Assembly (NCBI RefSeq): GCF_002095435.2
Contig: NZ_MJEJ02000046.1
Coordinates: forward strand, 155,438-219,437
Direction of reading: 5' to 3'
Length of the DNA: 64,000 nt
Source of the DNA: Williamsia sp. 1138
Lineage (GTDB): Bacteria > Actinomycetota > Actinomycetes > Mycobacteriales > Mycobacteriaceae
Shown here: positions 41,980 to 52,457 of the stretch, one piece after another
Position numbering within the stretch: the first letter of the stretch is position 1
Layout: each line of letters starts with the position of its first letter
Program-made: the position numbers and the translations under genes
Notes under the pieces: model-generated
Databases searched by the model: none
Told to the model about the DNA's origin: nothing
The model's input: the letters and a program-made list of their open reading frames with translations, nothing else

Positions 41980-42939
41980 ATGAATGAACCCAATACAGAC
42001 AATTCCCGAGTCATCCGTCGCCGCGACGCAGTGCAAGTCGGCGAACTCGACCGCCGGCTGGCCACTCGCGTCAAGACGGGTCAGTTGACCCGGATCCATC
42101 GCGGCTTCTACACATTCACCTCAGACCTGATCGAACTCGATCGATTCGACCGAGAACGGGAACTCTATCGGCGGAAGGTCCTCGCGGCCGCCGACAGCGG
42201 CGAGCCGGGCAAGGCGATCAGTCACTGGTCCGCTGCCGTCGTGCACGGACTGCCGATGCTCAACGGCGACCTCGCCCGAGTTCATTTCACGGCGAACCGC
42301 ATCGGAGGAGGACACCGCAAAGGCCGAGGGTGCGTGATTCACGGATCCACCTGGAATTCAGACGAGGTGGTGATGGTCGGCGAGTATCTCGTGACATCAC
42401 GGGCTCGGACGGCGATCGACATCGCTCGTTCAGGAACGTTCTACCAAGCGGTGTGTGTGCTCGACGGAGCACTCTTCGAGGGGGTCCCGCGATTCGAACT
42501 GGAGAACGCCTTGCGCGGCAGCGTCGGCAGGACCGGTGTCTCCATCGCCCGGGCAGCACTTGCAGTGGCCGACGGGAAGTCTGAGAGCATCGGCGAATCC
42601 CTCTCCCGCGCGATGATGCTGAGCTTCGGCGACATCCCACTCCCACGTCTGCAAAATCGGTTTCTCGACGCCGACGGAGCCTTCGTGGCCCGCACCGACT
42701 TCGACTGGGAAGGTCTCGTGGCCGGGGAGTTCGACGGCTATGCGAAATACATTCGCTACCTTCGTCCCGGTGAGACCACCGAGCAGGCGTATGAGCGCGA
42801 GAAATGGCGCGAGCAGAACCTGCGTCGCATCGGGGTCTTCGTCGTCCGCTGGAACTGGAAAGACCTCGAACACCCCGCCCGATTCCGCCGAATACTGGTC
42901 CAGGCCCTGACGACTCACGGCTTGATGGCCACCGCCTGA
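41980..42939 (+). CDS. AbiEi antitoxin-domain protein with C-terminal nuclease-like (DUF559/Vsr-type) region
   Basis: A 319-residue protein. The N-terminal part VGELDRRLATRVKTGQLTRIHRGFYTF is a winged-helix AbiEi-type domain. The C-terminal part TDFDWEGLVAGEFDGYAKYIRYL plus REQNLRRIGVFVVRWNWKDL has the D...E-x-D-G...K order of PD-(D/E)xK / DUF559 endonuclease-like domains. No AbiEii-type toxin is beside it. ATG 41980 has no clear ribosome site. The gene lies alone between two copies of a nested palindromic repeat (41820-41889 and 42941-43014), suggesting a cassette. Such orphan genes are common in Mycobacteriales with unknown role; defence or DNA processing is only a guess. Confidence 0.78.
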   Translation: MNEPNTDNSRVIRRRDAVQVGELDRRLATRVKTGQLTRIHRGFYTFTSDLIELDRFDRERELYRRKVLAAADSGEPGKAISHWSAAVVHGLPMLNGDLARVHFTANRIGGGHRKGRGCVIHGSTWNSDEVVMVGEYLVTSRARTAIDIARSGTFYQAVCVLDGALFEGVPRFELENALRGSVGRTGVSIARAALAVADGKSESIGESLSRAMMLSFGDIPLPRLQNRFLDADGAFVARTDFDWEGLVAGEFDGYAKYIRYLRPGETTEQAYEREKWREQNLRRIGVFVVRWNWKDLEHPARFRRILVQALTTHGLMATA

Positions 42940-42940
42940 T

Positions 42941-43014
42941 CCAAATTCGCGCCACCTACGTGCGTACGCGCCAGGTACAACTGGCGCGTACGTCGGCAGG
43001 TGGCGCGAATTTGG
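42941..43014. repeat. Nested palindromic repeat, copy 2
   Basis: Perfect 17-base outer arms (CCAAATTCGCGCCACCT at 42941-42957 and its complement at 42998-43014) enclose a perfect 12-base inner hairpin (CGTACGCGCCAG, loop GTACAA, complement, 42963-42992). It starts directly after the AbiEi-like stop codon and ends 14 bases before the rpoC terminator. Confidence 0.82.
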
Positions 43015-43028
43015 CCTGTGCGTGACGC

Positions 43029-43066
43029 AAAAGCGGGCGCCCCCTCGAAAGGGGACGCCCGCTTTT
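43029..43066. terminator. Intrinsic terminator of rpoBC
   Basis: AAAAGCGGGCG pairs with CGCCCGCTTTT, continued by CCCC/GGGG, around TCGAAA. On the minus strand the stem is followed by a U-run, 11 bases past the rpoC stop. The flanking A and T runs make it able to act in both directions. Confidence 0.88.
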
Positions 43067-43077
43067 GATGCGTTTAC

Positions 43078-46000
43078 CTAGCGGTAGTCGCTGCTGAATC
43101 CGTAATCGTCCAGCGGGACAGCCGCACCCGACGGGGCACCGAAGGTGCCGTCCGGGCTGTAGTAGGTGTCGTCGTAGGACGGCACCGCGTACGCGGCTGC
43201 GCGGGCTTCTTCGGTCGGCTGCACCTGGATGTTCCGGTACCGGTTGATACCGGTTCCGGCCGGGATGAGCTTACCGATGATCACGTTCTCCTTGAGGCCG
43301 ACGAGCTTGTCGCTACGGCTGTTGATGGCCGCATCGGTGAGCACGCGAGTGGTCTCCTGGAACGACGCCGCAGACAACCAGGACTCGGTCGCCAGCGATG
43401 CCTTGGTGATACCCATGAGCACCGGACGTCCGGCGGCGGGCTCGCCACCTTCGGCCACGACGCGACGGTTGGCCGCTTCGAACTCGGCACGCTCGGTGAG
43501 CGAACCGGGCAGGAACTCGGTGGCACCGGAGTCGATGATCGTCACGCGACGCAGCATCTGACGAACGATCGTCTCGATGTGCTTGTCGTGGATCGACACA
43601 CCCTGGCTCCGGTAGACCTCCTGGACCTCGCCGACCAGGTGCACCTGCACCTGACGCGGCCCCATGATGCGCAGCACCTCGTGCGGATCGGCAGCACCTT
43701 CCATGAGCTGCTGACCGACCTCGATGTGGTCGCCGTCGGCGAGCAGACGCTCGCTGCCGTCGTCGTGCTTGAAGACACGCAGACGCTGACGCTTCGAGAT
43801 CTTGTCGTAGACAACCTCTTCCGAGCCATCATCGGGTGTGATGGTCATCTTGTAGAAGCGATCGTCGTCTTCGAGACGGATGCGTCCGGAGACCTCGGCG
43901 ATCGGGGCCTTGCCCTTGGGGACACGAGCCTCGAACAGTTCCTGCACACGCGGCAGACCACCGGTGATGTCGTCGCCGACGCCACCCTGGTGGAAGGTAC
44001 GCATGGTCAGCTGGGTACCGGGCTCACCGATCGACTGAGCCGCGACGATACCGACGGCCTCACCGATGTCGACGAGCTTGCCGGTCGCCATCGAGCGGCC
44101 GTAGCAGGTGGCGCAGACGCCGGTGCCGGTGCTGCAGGTCAGGACCGAACGGACCTTGACCTGCGAGATGCCGGCCTCGAGCAGAGCCTCGATCGCGGGA
44201 TCACCGAGATCGAATCCGCGCTCGATGATGACCTTGCCGTTCGCGTCGACCGCGTCGGTCGCCAACGTACGTGCGTACGTGGACGTTTCGACGTGGGCGT
44301 CACGGATGAGCGATCCATCGGACTGCTTCTCGGCGATGATCGTGTTGATACCACGCTCGGTGCCACAGTCGGTCTCACGCACGATGACGTCCTGCGATAC
44401 GTCCACCAGACGACGGGTCAGGTAACCCGAGTCGGCGGTACGAAGCGCGGTGTCGGCCAGACCCTTACGGGCGCCGTGCGTGTTGATGAAGTACTCGGCA
44501 ACGGTCAGACCCTCACGGAACGAGGACTTGATCGGGCGCGGGATGAACTCACCCTTCGGGTTGGTCACCAGGCCCTTCATGCCCGCGAGCGAGCGGATCT
44601 GGGTCATGTTGCCCGCGGCACCGGACTGCACGATCATCGGGATCGGGTTGTCGTCGGGGTAGTGACGCTCCATGTCGGCGCCAACCTCTTCGGTTGCCTG
44701 CTTCCAGATCTCCACCAAGGCATCCCGACGCTCTGCGCCGGTGAGGGCACCACGCTGGAACTTGCGCTCCAGGCCGTCGGCCCGCTCCTCGTACTTGTCG
44801 AGGATCGCTGCCTTGTCCGGCGAGACGAGCACGTCGGACATGGCGATGGTGACACCCGAACGGGTGGCCCAGTAGAAGCCGGCGTCCTTGAGCTTGTCGA
44901 CTGTCTGCGCGACGACGATCATCGGGTAGCGCTCGGCCATGTCGTTGATGATCGTGGCCTGACGCTTCTTCGGCATCTGCTCGTTGACGAACGGGTAGTC
45001 GTTCGGCAGGAGCTCGTTGAACAGCACGCGACCGAGAGTGGTCTCGATGGTCCACGGGGTGCCGAACTTCCAGCCCTCCGGGTACTGAGCCCGCTCGATC
45101 TCGCGCGTCGGACGCTGGTGCGTCAGCCGAACCTTGATCGGAGCCTGCACACTGAGCAACCCACGGTCCACGGCCATCTGGGCCTCGGACGGAGTGGAGT
45201 ACACACCGCGCTCGATGTCGTCGTTCGACGAAGCGGTGTACGCACCGATCGCGTCGTTCTTCAACGTGGTCAGGTGGAACAGACCGGTCACCATGTCCAG
45301 ACGCGGCATGGCCAGCGGACGACCCGACGCAGGCGACAGGATGTTGTTCGAGGACAGCATCAGGATGCGGGCCTCGGCCTGTGCCTCGGCGCTCAGCGGC
45401 AGGTGCACTGCCATCTGGTCACCGTCGAAGTCGGCGTTGAACGCCTCACACACAAGCGGGTGGAGCTGGATGGCCTTGCCCTCGACGAGCTGCGGTTCGA
45501 ACGCCTGGATACCCAGACGGTGCAGGGTCGGAGCACGGTTGAGCAGCACCGGATGTTCGGCGATGACCTCTTCGAGCACATCCCACACGGCGGGGCGCTG
45601 ACGCTCCACCATCCGCTTGGCGGACTTGATGTTCTGTGCCTGGTTCAGGTCGACCAGACGCTTCATCACGAACGGCTTGAACAGCTCGAGAGCCATCAGC
45701 TTGGGAAGACCACACTGATGCAGCTTGAGCTGCGGGCCGACGACGATGACCGAACGGCCCGAGTAGTCGACGCGCTTGCCGAGCAGGTTCTGACGGAAAC
45801 GACCCTGCTTGCCCTTGAGCAGATCGCTCAACGACTTCAGCGGGCGGTTACCCGGTCCGGTGACCGGACGACCACGACGGCCGTTGTCGAACAGTGCGTC
45901 GACGGACTCCTGCAGCATCCGCTTCTCGTTGTTGACGATGATCTCGGGAGCACCGAGGTCGATCAGTCGCTTGAGGCGGTTGTTGCGGTTGATCACGCGG

Positions 46001-47034
46001 CGGTACAGGTCGTTCAGGTCGGACGTCGCGAAACGGCCACCGTCGAGCTGGACCATCGGGCGCAGCTCCGGCGGGATCACCGGCACGGCGTCGAGGACCA
46101 TGCCCAGCGGGGAGTTACCCGACTGGTGGAACGCTGCGACGACCTTCAGACGCTTGAGCGCACGGAGCTTCTTCTGCCCCTTGCCGTTGCGAATGGTGTC
46201 GCGCAGGATCTCGGCCTCGGCCGCGATGTCGAAGTCCTCGAGCAGACGCTTGATGGCCTCGGCACCCATCGCTCCGGTGAAGTACTCGCCGTAACGATCC
46301 TGGATCTCGCGGTACAGCTTCTCGTCGATGATCATCTGCTTGGGAGCAAGTTTCACGAACTTGTCCCAGATCTCTTCGAGATCGTCGAGGGCGCGCTGCG
46401 CGGTGTCGCGGATACGGCGCATCTCGCGCTCGCCGGCATCCTTGACCTTGCGGCGGGCATCGGCCTTGGCGCCTTCGCGCTCCAGCTCTGCCAAGTCCTC
46501 TTCGAGCTTCTTCGCGCGCTCTTCGAGGTCGGCGTCGCGGGTGTCAGCGACACCCTTCTTCTCGACCTCCATCTCGGCTTCGAGAGTGGACTTCTCGTTG
46601 TGACGCAGTTCGTCGTCGACAGCGGTGATCACATAGGCGGCGAAGTAGATGATCTTCTCGAGATCCTTCGGCGCCAGGTCGAGCAGGTAACCCAACCGGC
46701 TCGGCACACCCTTGAAGTACCAGATGTGGGTGACGGGAGCGGCCAGCTCGATGTGGCCCATCCGCTCACGACGCACCTTGGCGCGAGTGACCTCGACGCC
46801 GCAGCGCTCGCAGATGATGCCCTTGAAGCGGACACGCTTGTACTTGCCGCAGTAGCACTCCCAGTCCCGGGTGGGACCGAAGATCTTCTCGCAGAACAAG
46901 CCGTCCTTCTCTGGCTTGAGCGTGCGGTAGTTGATCGTCTCCGGCTTCTTCACCTCGCCGAAGCTCCAGTTATGGATGTCGTCGGCGGTGGCCAGGCCAA
47001 TCTTCAGTTCATCGAAAAAGTTGACGTCGAGCAC
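43078..47034 (-). CDS. rpoC: RNA polymerase beta' subunit
   Basis: The 1318-residue largest RNA polymerase subunit; length equals that of mycobacteria (about 1316). It starts at GTG 47034 with the same [10 protein letters not shown]-terminus. The first zinc site is C60, C62, C75, C78 ([20 protein letters not shown]). The active-site magnesium loop NADFDGD is in [21 protein letters not shown]. The second zinc cluster lies near CDC-like positions ([10 protein letters not shown]...[18 protein letters not shown]). The C-terminus ends [10 protein letters not shown]. It follows rpoB by 42 bases in the usual rpoB-rpoC operon and ends at a strong terminator. Confidence 0.99.
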   Translation of the reverse strand: MLDVNFFDELKIGLATADDIHNWSFGEVKKPETINYRTLKPEKDGLFCEKIFGPTRDWECYCGKYKRVRFKGIICERCGVEVTRAKVRRERMGHIELAAPVTHIWYFKGVPSRLGYLLDLAPKDLEKIIYFAAYVITAVDDELRHNEKSTLEAEMEVEKKGVADTRDADLEERAKKLEEDLAELEREGAKADARRKVKDAGEREMRRIRDTAQRALDDLEEIWDKFVKLAPKQMIIDEKLYREIQDRYGEYFTGAMGAEAIKRLLEDFDIAAEAEILRDTIRNGKGQKKLRALKRLKVVAAFHQSGNSPLGMVLDAVPVIPPELRPMVQLDGGRFATSDLNDLYRRVINRNNRLKRLIDLGAPEIIVNNEKRMLQESVDALFDNGRRGRPVTGPGNRPLKSLSDLLKGKQGRFRQNLLGKRVDYSGRSVIVVGPQLKLHQCGLPKLMALELFKPFVMKRLVDLNQAQNIKSAKRMVERQRPAVWDVLEEVIAEHPVLLNRAPTLHRLGIQAFEPQLVEGKAIQLHPLVCEAFNADFDGDQMAVHLPLSAEAQAEARILMLSSNNILSPASGRPLAMPRLDMVTGLFHLTTLKNDAIGAYTASSNDDIERGVYSTPSEAQMAVDRGLLSVQAPIKVRLTHQRPTREIERAQYPEGWKFGTPWTIETTLGRVLFNELLPNDYPFVNEQMPKKRQATIINDMAERYPMIVVAQTVDKLKDAGFYWATRSGVTIAMSDVLVSPDKAAILDKYEERADGLERKFQRGALTGAERRDALVEIWKQATEEVGADMERHYPDDNPIPMIVQSGAAGNMTQIRSLAGMKGLVTNPKGEFIPRPIKSSFREGLTVAEYFINTHGARKGLADTALRTADSGYLTRRLVDVSQDVIVRETDCGTERGINTIIAEKQSDGSLIRDAHVETSTYARTLATDAVDANGKVIIERGFDLGDPAIEALLEAGISQVKVRSVLTCSTGTGVCATCYGRSMATGKLVDIGEAVGIVAAQSIGEPGTQLTMRTFHQGGVGDDITGGLPRVQELFEARVPKGKAPIAEVSGRIRLEDDDRFYKMTITPDDGSEEVVYDKISKRQRLRVFKHDDGSERLLADGDHIEVGQQLMEGAADPHEVLRIMGPRQVQVHLVGEVQEVYRSQGVSIHDKHIETIVRQMLRRVTIIDSGATEFLPGSLTERAEFEAANRRVVAEGGEPAAGRPVLMGITKASLATESWLSAASFQETTRVLTDAAINSRSDKLVGLKENVIIGKLIPAGTGINRYRNIQVQPTEEARAAAYAVPSYDDTYYSPDGTFGAPSGAAVPLDDYGFSSDYR

Positions 47035-47076
47035 TATTTACCTTTCAGTAGCTCAGTCAGGAAAAGCGGAGAGTGA

Positions 47077-50000
47077 TCAGTTGGCCAGGTCATCGACGGT
47101 GGCCGACTCGTTGCGCGACAGGTTGATACCCAGGTTGGCCGCAGCCCGCTCCAGGTCCTCGTCGTCGCCATCACGCATCTCGATGGCGGCACCATCGGAG
47201 CTGAGTACCTCGACGTTCAGGCACAGCGACTGAAGTTCCTTCAGCAGCACCTTGAACGACTCGGGGATACCCGGTTCCGGGATGTTCTCGCCCTTGACGA
47301 TGGCCTCGTACACCTTCACGCGACCGACGACGTCGTCCGACTTGATGGTGAGCAGCTCCTGCAGCGTGTACGCCGCACCGTAGGCCTGCATGGCCCAGCA
47401 CTCCATCTCGCCGAAACGCTGTCCACCGAACTGCGCCTTACCACCGAGCGGCTGCTGCGTGATCATCGAGTACGGCCCGGTCGAACGAGCGTGGATCTTG
47501 TCGTCGACCAAGTGGTGCAGCTTGATGATGTACATGTAGCCGACCGAGACCGGGTACGGGAACGGCTCGCCACTGCGACCGTCGAACAAGGTCGCCTTGC
47601 CGTCGGCGTTGACCATCACTTCACCGTCACGGTTGGGAAGCGTCGAGCCCAGCAGGCCGTTCAGCTCCGCATCCGTGGCGCCGTCGAACACCGGGGTGGC
47701 GGTGTTGGTGTCGGGTTCTGCCGAGAGCATGTCCTCGGGCAGTTTCGACGCCCACTCCGGAGTGCCTTCCGCGACGTTGATGTTCCAGCCGGTCTTGGCG
47801 ATCCACCCGAGGTGGGTCTCCAGGATCTGACCGATGTTCATACGACGCGGCACACCGTGGGTGTTCAGGATGATGTCGACCGGGGTGCCGTCGGGCAGGA
47901 AGGGCATGTCCTCGGCAGGCAGGATCTTGCCGATGACGCCCTTGTTGCCGTGGCGGCCGGCGAGCTTGTCGCCGTCCTGGATCTTGCGCTTCTGGGCCAC
48001 GTACACCCGGACCAGCTCGTTGACACCGGGAGGCAGATCGTCGTCGTCATCACGTGAGAACACGCGGATGCCGATGACCTTGCCGGTCTCACCGTGCGGA
48101 ACCTTCAGCGAGGTGTCGCGAACCTCTCGCGCCTTCTCACCGAAGATGGCGCGCAGCAGACGCTCTTCCGGGGTCAGCTCGGTCTCGCCCTTCGGCGTGA
48201 CCTTTCCGACCAGGATGTCGCCGTCACGAACCTCGGCACCGATGCGGATGATGCCGCGCTCGTCGAGATCGGCGAGCACCTCATCGGAGACGTTCGGGAT
48301 GTCCCGGGTGATCTCCTCGGCACCGAGCTTGGTGTCGCGGGCGTCGATTTCGTGCTCTTCGATGTGAATCGAGGTGAGCACGTCCTCTTCGACCAGACGC
48401 TGGCTCAGGATGATCGCGTCCTCGTAGTTGTGGCCTTCCCACGGCATGATCGCCACGAGCAGGTTCTTTCCGAGGGCCATCTCACCCTGATCGGTGCAGG
48501 GTCCGTCGGCCAGGACCTGGCCGGTTTCCACGCGCTGACCCTCGTCCACGATCGGACGCTGGTTGGCACACGTGCCCTGGTTCGAGCGGGCGAACTTGCG
48601 CATCCGGAACGTGTCCCGGGTGCCGTCGTCCGCCATCACGGTGATGTAGTCGGCCGAGACCTCTTCGACCACGCCGGACTTCGCCGAGATGATCACGTCA
48701 CCGGCGTCGACAGCAGCACGCAGCTCCATGCCGGTACCGACCAGCGGGGACTCGCTGCGCACCAGCGGCACCGCCTGACGCTGCATGTTCGCGCCCATCA
48801 GGGCACGGTTGGCATCGTCGTGCTCGAGGAACGGGATCATGGCCGTCGCGACGGACACCATCTGGCGCGGGCTGACGTCCATGTACTGGACATCGGTGAT
48901 CGGGACGTACTCGATCTCCGAGCCCTTCTTACGGACCATGACGCGATCGTCGGTGAACCGGTTGTCGGCACCGATCGGCGAGTTCGCCTGGGCCACGAGG
49001 TAGCGGTCTTCCTCGTCGGCGGTCAGGTAGTTGACCTCGTCGGTGACGGTTCCGTCGACGACCTTGCGGTACGGGGTCTCGATGAAGCCGAACGGGTTGA
49101 CCCGCGCGTACACCGACAGCGAACCGATCAGGCCGATGTTCGGGCCTTCCGGGGTCTCGATCGGGCACATGCGGCCGTAGTGCGACGGGTGGACGTCGCG
49201 GACTTCGAGGCCGGCACGCTCACGGGACAGACCACCGGGGCCCAGCGCCGACAGGCGGCGCTTGTGGGTCAGACCCGACAGCGGGTTGTTCTGGTCCATG
49301 AACTGCGACAGCTGCGAGGTTCCGAAGAACTCCTTGATCGCGGCGACCACGGGACGGATGTTGATCAGGGTCTGCGGCGTGATGGCCTCGACGTCCTGGG
49401 TCGTCATACGTTCGCGAACGACGCGCTCCATGCGGGACAGGCCCACGCGGATCTGGTTCTGGATGAGCTCACCGACGGTACGGAGACGACGGTTGCCGAA
49501 GTGGTCGATGTCGTCGACCTCAACAGGGACCTCGACGCCACCGGGCACGGTCATCGTGGTGGTGATGTTGGGATCGGCCTCGTGCAGACGCACCAGGTAC
49601 TCGACCGTCGCGACGATGTCCTCTTCGGTCAGCACCGGGGCGCCGGCCATCGGGTTCTCGACGAGGCCGAGCTTCTTGTTGACCTTGTAGCGGCCCACCT
49701 TGGCCAGGTCGTAGCGCTTCTCCTTGAAGAACAGGTTCTCCAGCAGGGTCTGCGCGGACTCCTTCGTGGGGGGCTCGCCCGGACGCAGCTTGCGGTAGAC
49801 CTCGAGCAGCGCCTCGTCGGTGCCGGCGGTGTTGTCCTTCTCCAGCGTCGACATCATGATCTCGGAGAAGCCGAAGCGCTCTTCGATCTGCTCCTTGGTC
49901 CAGCCGAGGGCCTTGAGGAGCACCGTCACCGACTGGCGACGCTTGCGGTCGATGCGGACACCGACGGTGTCGCGCTTGTCGACGTCGAACTCGAGCCAGG

Positions 50001-50565
50001 CGCCACGGCCCGGGATGACCTTGACGCTGTGCAGCGTCTTCTCGGTCGTCTTGTCGATGTTGGCGTCGAAGTACACACCGGGGCTACGCACCAACTGGCT
50101 CACGACGACACGCTCGGTGCCGTTGATGACGAAGCTGCCCTTGTCGGTCATGATCGGGAAGTCGCCCATGAAGACGGTCTGCGACTTGATCTCGCCGGTG
50201 TTGTTGTTGATGAACTCCGCGGTGACGAACAGCGGAGCCGCGTACGTCATGTCCTTGTCTTTGCACTCTTCGACCGAGGCCTTGACCTCGTCGAACCGAG
50301 GGTCGGAGAAGGACAGCGACATGGACCCGGAGAAGTCTTCGATCGGAGACAGTTCGGTGAGGATGTCCTCCAGACCGCCGGTAGGGTTTGCATCGCCGCG
50401 AGATGCAGCGCGCTCACGCCATTCCGCGGACCCGACCAGCCATTCGAAGGACTCGAGCTGCACATCAAGCAGTCCGGGTACTTCAAGGGGCTCGCTGAGC
50501 TTTGCGAACGAGGCGCGCCGAGGCGCACCTGGAATGGTTGAGGTGGACTGGCGGGAGACTGCCAA
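47077..50565 (-). CDS. rpoB: RNA polymerase beta subunit
   Basis: A 1162-residue catalytic RNA polymerase subunit. The frame opens at GTG 50583, but TTG 50565 ([10 protein letters not shown]) has GGAAGGA six bases upstream, as for mycobacterial rpoB, which begins LADSRQS at a TTG; I use it. The rifampicin-resistance region (bases 49234-49323, [20 protein letters not shown] then [11 protein letters not shown]) has the drug-sensitive residues Asp, His and Ser at positions that are commonly mutated. The C-terminus contains [41 protein letters not shown]. It is not cotranscribed with rplJL here: ten mce-region genes plus their own promoter zone intervene. Confidence 0.98.
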   Translation of the reverse strand: MAVSRQSTSTIPGAPRRASFAKLSEPLEVPGLLDVQLESFEWLVGSAEWRERAASRGDANPTGGLEDILTELSPIEDFSGSMSLSFSDPRFDEVKASVEECKDKDMTYAAPLFVTAEFINNNTGEIKSQTVFMGDFPIMTDKGSFVINGTERVVVSQLVRSPGVYFDANIDKTTEKTLHSVKVIPGRGAWLEFDVDKRDTVGVRIDRKRRQSVTVLLKALGWTKEQIEERFGFSEIMMSTLEKDNTAGTDEALLEVYRKLRPGEPPTKESAQTLLENLFFKEKRYDLAKVGRYKVNKKLGLVENPMAGAPVLTEEDIVATVEYLVRLHEADPNITTTMTVPGGVEVPVEVDDIDHFGNRRLRTVGELIQNQIRVGLSRMERVVRERMTTQDVEAITPQTLINIRPVVAAIKEFFGTSQLSQFMDQNNPLSGLTHKRRLSALGPGGLSRERAGLEVRDVHPSHYGRMCPIETPEGPNIGLIGSLSVYARVNPFGFIETPYRKVVDGTVTDEVNYLTADEEDRYLVAQANSPIGADNRFTDDRVMVRKKGSEIEYVPITDVQYMDVSPRQMVSVATAMIPFLEHDDANRALMGANMQRQAVPLVRSESPLVGTGMELRAAVDAGDVIISAKSGVVEEVSADYITVMADDGTRDTFRMRKFARSNQGTCANQRPIVDEGQRVETGQVLADGPCTDQGEMALGKNLLVAIMPWEGHNYEDAIILSQRLVEEDVLTSIHIEEHEIDARDTKLGAEEITRDIPNVSDEVLADLDERGIIRIGAEVRDGDILVGKVTPKGETELTPEERLLRAIFGEKAREVRDTSLKVPHGETGKVIGIRVFSRDDDDDLPPGVNELVRVYVAQKRKIQDGDKLAGRHGNKGVIGKILPAEDMPFLPDGTPVDIILNTHGVPRRMNIGQILETHLGWIAKTGWNINVAEGTPEWASKLPEDMLSAEPDTNTATPVFDGATDAELNGLLGSTLPNRDGEVMVNADGKATLFDGRSGEPFPYPVSVGYMYIIKLHHLVDDKIHARSTGPYSMITQQPLGGKAQFGGQRFGEMECWAMQAYGAAYTLQELLTIKSDDVVGRVKVYEAIVKGENIPEPGIPESFKVLLKELQSLCLNVEVLSSDGAAIEMRDGDDEDLERAAANLGINLSRNESATVDDLAN

Positions 50566-50716
50566 GATATGTCCTTCCAACACGAATTACTCGTAGTGCC
50601 TAGGTGGTGTTTCGCTGCTGTACGACCTGGTCAACGGCGATCACCCGAGGCACCACGTTTGTGTGGTCGGAAGGTGAAATCGTGAGGTGGACAGGAGGCA
50701 GCCAGCGCAACGTCCA

Positions 50717-50744
50717 ACTGTACCAGAAAAAGGGCGCACGTAAA
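50717..50744 (-). promoter_or_regulatory. Possible rpoB promoter
   Basis: In the 278-base gap 50566-50843, the minus strand shows TTTACG (50739-50744), 16 bases, then TACAGT (50717-50722), a reasonable sigma-70-type pair with an AT-rich spacer. The leader of about 145 bases before rpoB contains no clear attenuator to my eye. A seven-A run (plus strand, near 50821-50827), read as U's after the Mce-associated gene stop, may help end the mce transcript. Confidence 0.35.
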
Positions 50745-50843
50745 CAACCCCTTTTGGTTACTGCGAACAGACTGCAACCAAGATGGCCCGGCGTCAAGAG
50801 GAACGCGCGGATCGGGCGATAAAAAAAGTCTGCGGGCTCGGGC

Positions 50844-51746
50844 TCAGAAATCAGAGATGCGGCTGATGAGCCATTGCCCGTCGACCTTCTGCAGTCCGAC
50901 GTCCACACGCGCGAGATTGGGAGTGCCCAGCACCGCAACGCCCTGCTGGGTGTTGCTCAGCACGAAGGTGCCGATCACGTTGGCGCGGGTGTCGTCCATG
51001 TTGCTGATCCCGATGAGGTCGACCTTGCACTCCGCGCCCTGTCCGGTCTGGGTGGCCAGATCGCGGTTGGCCTGCAGGTACTCGTTGAACTCGTTGATGT
51101 ACTCACCCGTCAGCGCCGCCTTGGCCCGCGCAGCCCAGTCGTCGAACTTCACCGGGTCGACACCCAGGACCGTGCACATCCGCTCGCCGGCCTGCGCCTT
51201 GAGCTCGCTGGTGGCCGCGGCATCGAGAAAGGCGTCGTTCGACTCGGTCTTCGCACCCGGCTTGAACGCGAGTACGACGGCCAGAACCGCGAACACCACG
51301 GCCACTGTTGCCACCGCGGCGACCTTGCGCCAGGTCAGGAATCCACTGCGAGCGCCGGGCGCCGCCGCAGCCTTCGCTGCCGGACGCCCTTTTGTGCCGG
51401 CCACACTCTCATCGGCGCGGCCGGGCTTCTTCAACGATGCGCCCTTGGCCACCGGCCGGCTCTTGCGGTCGCCCTTGTCGAGTGACACGGTGTCGTCGGC
51501 ACTGGCGGTCGACGGCTCCGCGACGTCTGCCGCTTTCGCCTCGTCGGTTGCCAGGTCGTCAGTTGCCACGTCGTCGGGTGCCCCGGCGGCCGCCTGGTCG
51601 GTCTCGACGACGGGCTCGACTGCTGCGCTCTCGGCGGCCTCGTCCTCGGCGCGCACCTTGCCCTTTGCCGGGCCACTACCTGCGATACGGATCTTGCCGC
51701 GCGGGCCGGCTGGTCTGCCGGGCCTGCGGGGTGGCTGGTTGGTCAT
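50844..51746 (-). CDS. Mce-associated membrane protein (second)
   Basis: A 300-residue single-pass protein. A long, charged, Ala/Glu/Asp-rich cytoplasmic region (about 135 residues) precedes one membrane helix (residues about 141-162) and an outer NTF2-like domain (TGEYINEFNEYLQANRDLATQTGQ..., VGLQKVDGQWLISRISDF), the form of Mas/Mam proteins that stabilise Mce complexes in mycobacteria. Its ATG overlaps the previous stop by one base (TGATG). It is the last gene of the mce operon. Confidence 0.85.
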   Translation of the reverse strand: MTNQPPRRPGRPAGPRGKIRIAGSGPAKGKVRAEDEAAESAAVEPVVETDQAAAGAPDDVATDDLATDEAKAADVAEPSTASADDTVSLDKGDRKSRPVAKGASLKKPGRADESVAGTKGRPAAKAAAAPGARSGFLTWRKVAAVATVAVVFAVLAVVLAFKPGAKTESNDAFLDAAATSELKAQAGERMCTVLGVDPVKFDDWAARAKAALTGEYINEFNEYLQANRDLATQTGQGAECKVDLIGISNMDDTRANVIGTFVLSNTQQGVAVLGTPNLARVDVGLQKVDGQWLISRISDF

Positions 51747-52393
51747 CAGTTTCCTCCCGGCGCGGTGGTGGCGGGTGCGGGAACCGCAGAGGGGTCGGCG
51801 GGCGCGGGTGCACCGGCCGGGTCCTGCAGCGCAAACGCATCGAGAGGCTGGATGTCAGAGGCCTTCCATGCGCCGTCGACCTTGCGGACTCCCACCGAGA
51901 AACCCGACTGCAGGGTCACCGGATCTTGATTCGCCACCGAACGCACCGACTCGACGTAGACGATCACCTTCGCCGTCTCGTCTTCTTTGTTGAACTCCAC
52001 GACCCCGCTACGGACGATCGACGACGTCAGCTTCGCCGACGCCCCACCGTTCGCCTCACCTTCGGCGACCAGTTGCTGGAACGTCTCCGGCGTCACCTGA
52101 TTCGCCGCCTCGTCGACGAGCGACGAGTTGAGCTGTTCCCGGTACGCGGTCATGTTCGCGGGATCGATGTTGGTGACGTTCAGCATCACCTGCTCGGCAC
52201 CGTCCTGGGCGTCGTCGCGGGCCTGCTGCGTGGCCTGGACGTTGAACTTGGCGTCGTACCACTGGTATCCGAAGACGCCGGTGCACACCACTGCGGCTAC
52301 GAGTCCGACCACCGCCAGGGCAGCCGAGATCCGCAACCACAGCCGTTGCGAACCGAGACGTCGCTGTCGGCCGGGCTTGGGTTTGTCAGTCAT
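51746..52393 (-). CDS. Mce-associated membrane protein (first)
   Basis: A 215-residue protein with a short basic N-terminus (MTDKPKPGRQRRLGSQRLWL), one membrane helix (about residues 18-42) and an outer domain (ARDDAQDGAEQVMLNVTNIDPANMTAYREQLNSS..., GVRKVDGAWKASDIQPL) like other Mce-associated proteins, ending in a Pro/Ala tail. ATG 52393 is chosen; the longer frame to 52603 lies over mceF. It begins 64 bases after mceF and is coupled to the second accessory gene. Confidence 0.85.
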   Translation of the reverse strand: MTDKPKPGRQRRLGSQRLWLRISAALAVVGLVAAVVCTGVFGYQWYDAKFNVQATQQARDDAQDGAEQVMLNVTNIDPANMTAYREQLNSSLVDEAANQVTPETFQQLVAEGEANGGASAKLTSSIVRSGVVEFNKEDETAKVIVYVESVRSVANQDPVTLQSGFSVGVRKVDGAWKASDIQPLDAFALQDPAGAPAPADPSAVPAPATTAPGGN

Positions 52394-52457
52394 CGCCCGC
52401 CCAAGGTACACACGCCGCCTGAGAGGTCGATCCCCGCCGCCTGCGCCGCCACCCAGA

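Noticed and set aside
43579..47076. An 1165-residue open frame on the plus strand opposite rpoC
   Set aside because: It is antisense to an unmistakable rpoC; long opposite-strand frames are expected in high-GC genes with G/C at third positions, and the translation has no recognisable domain.
49234..49323. Rifampicin-resistance mutation in rpoB
   Set aside because: The region reads as the sensitive form at the commonly mutated Asp, His and Ser.
48094..50541. An 815-residue open frame on the plus strand opposite rpoB
   Set aside because: Antisense shadow of rpoB, with Asp/His/Arg-rich translation and no family resemblance.
50604..50822. A 72-residue plus-strand frame in the rpoB upstream gap
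   Set aside because: No ribosome site or family; it overlaps the probable rpoB promoter and leader.
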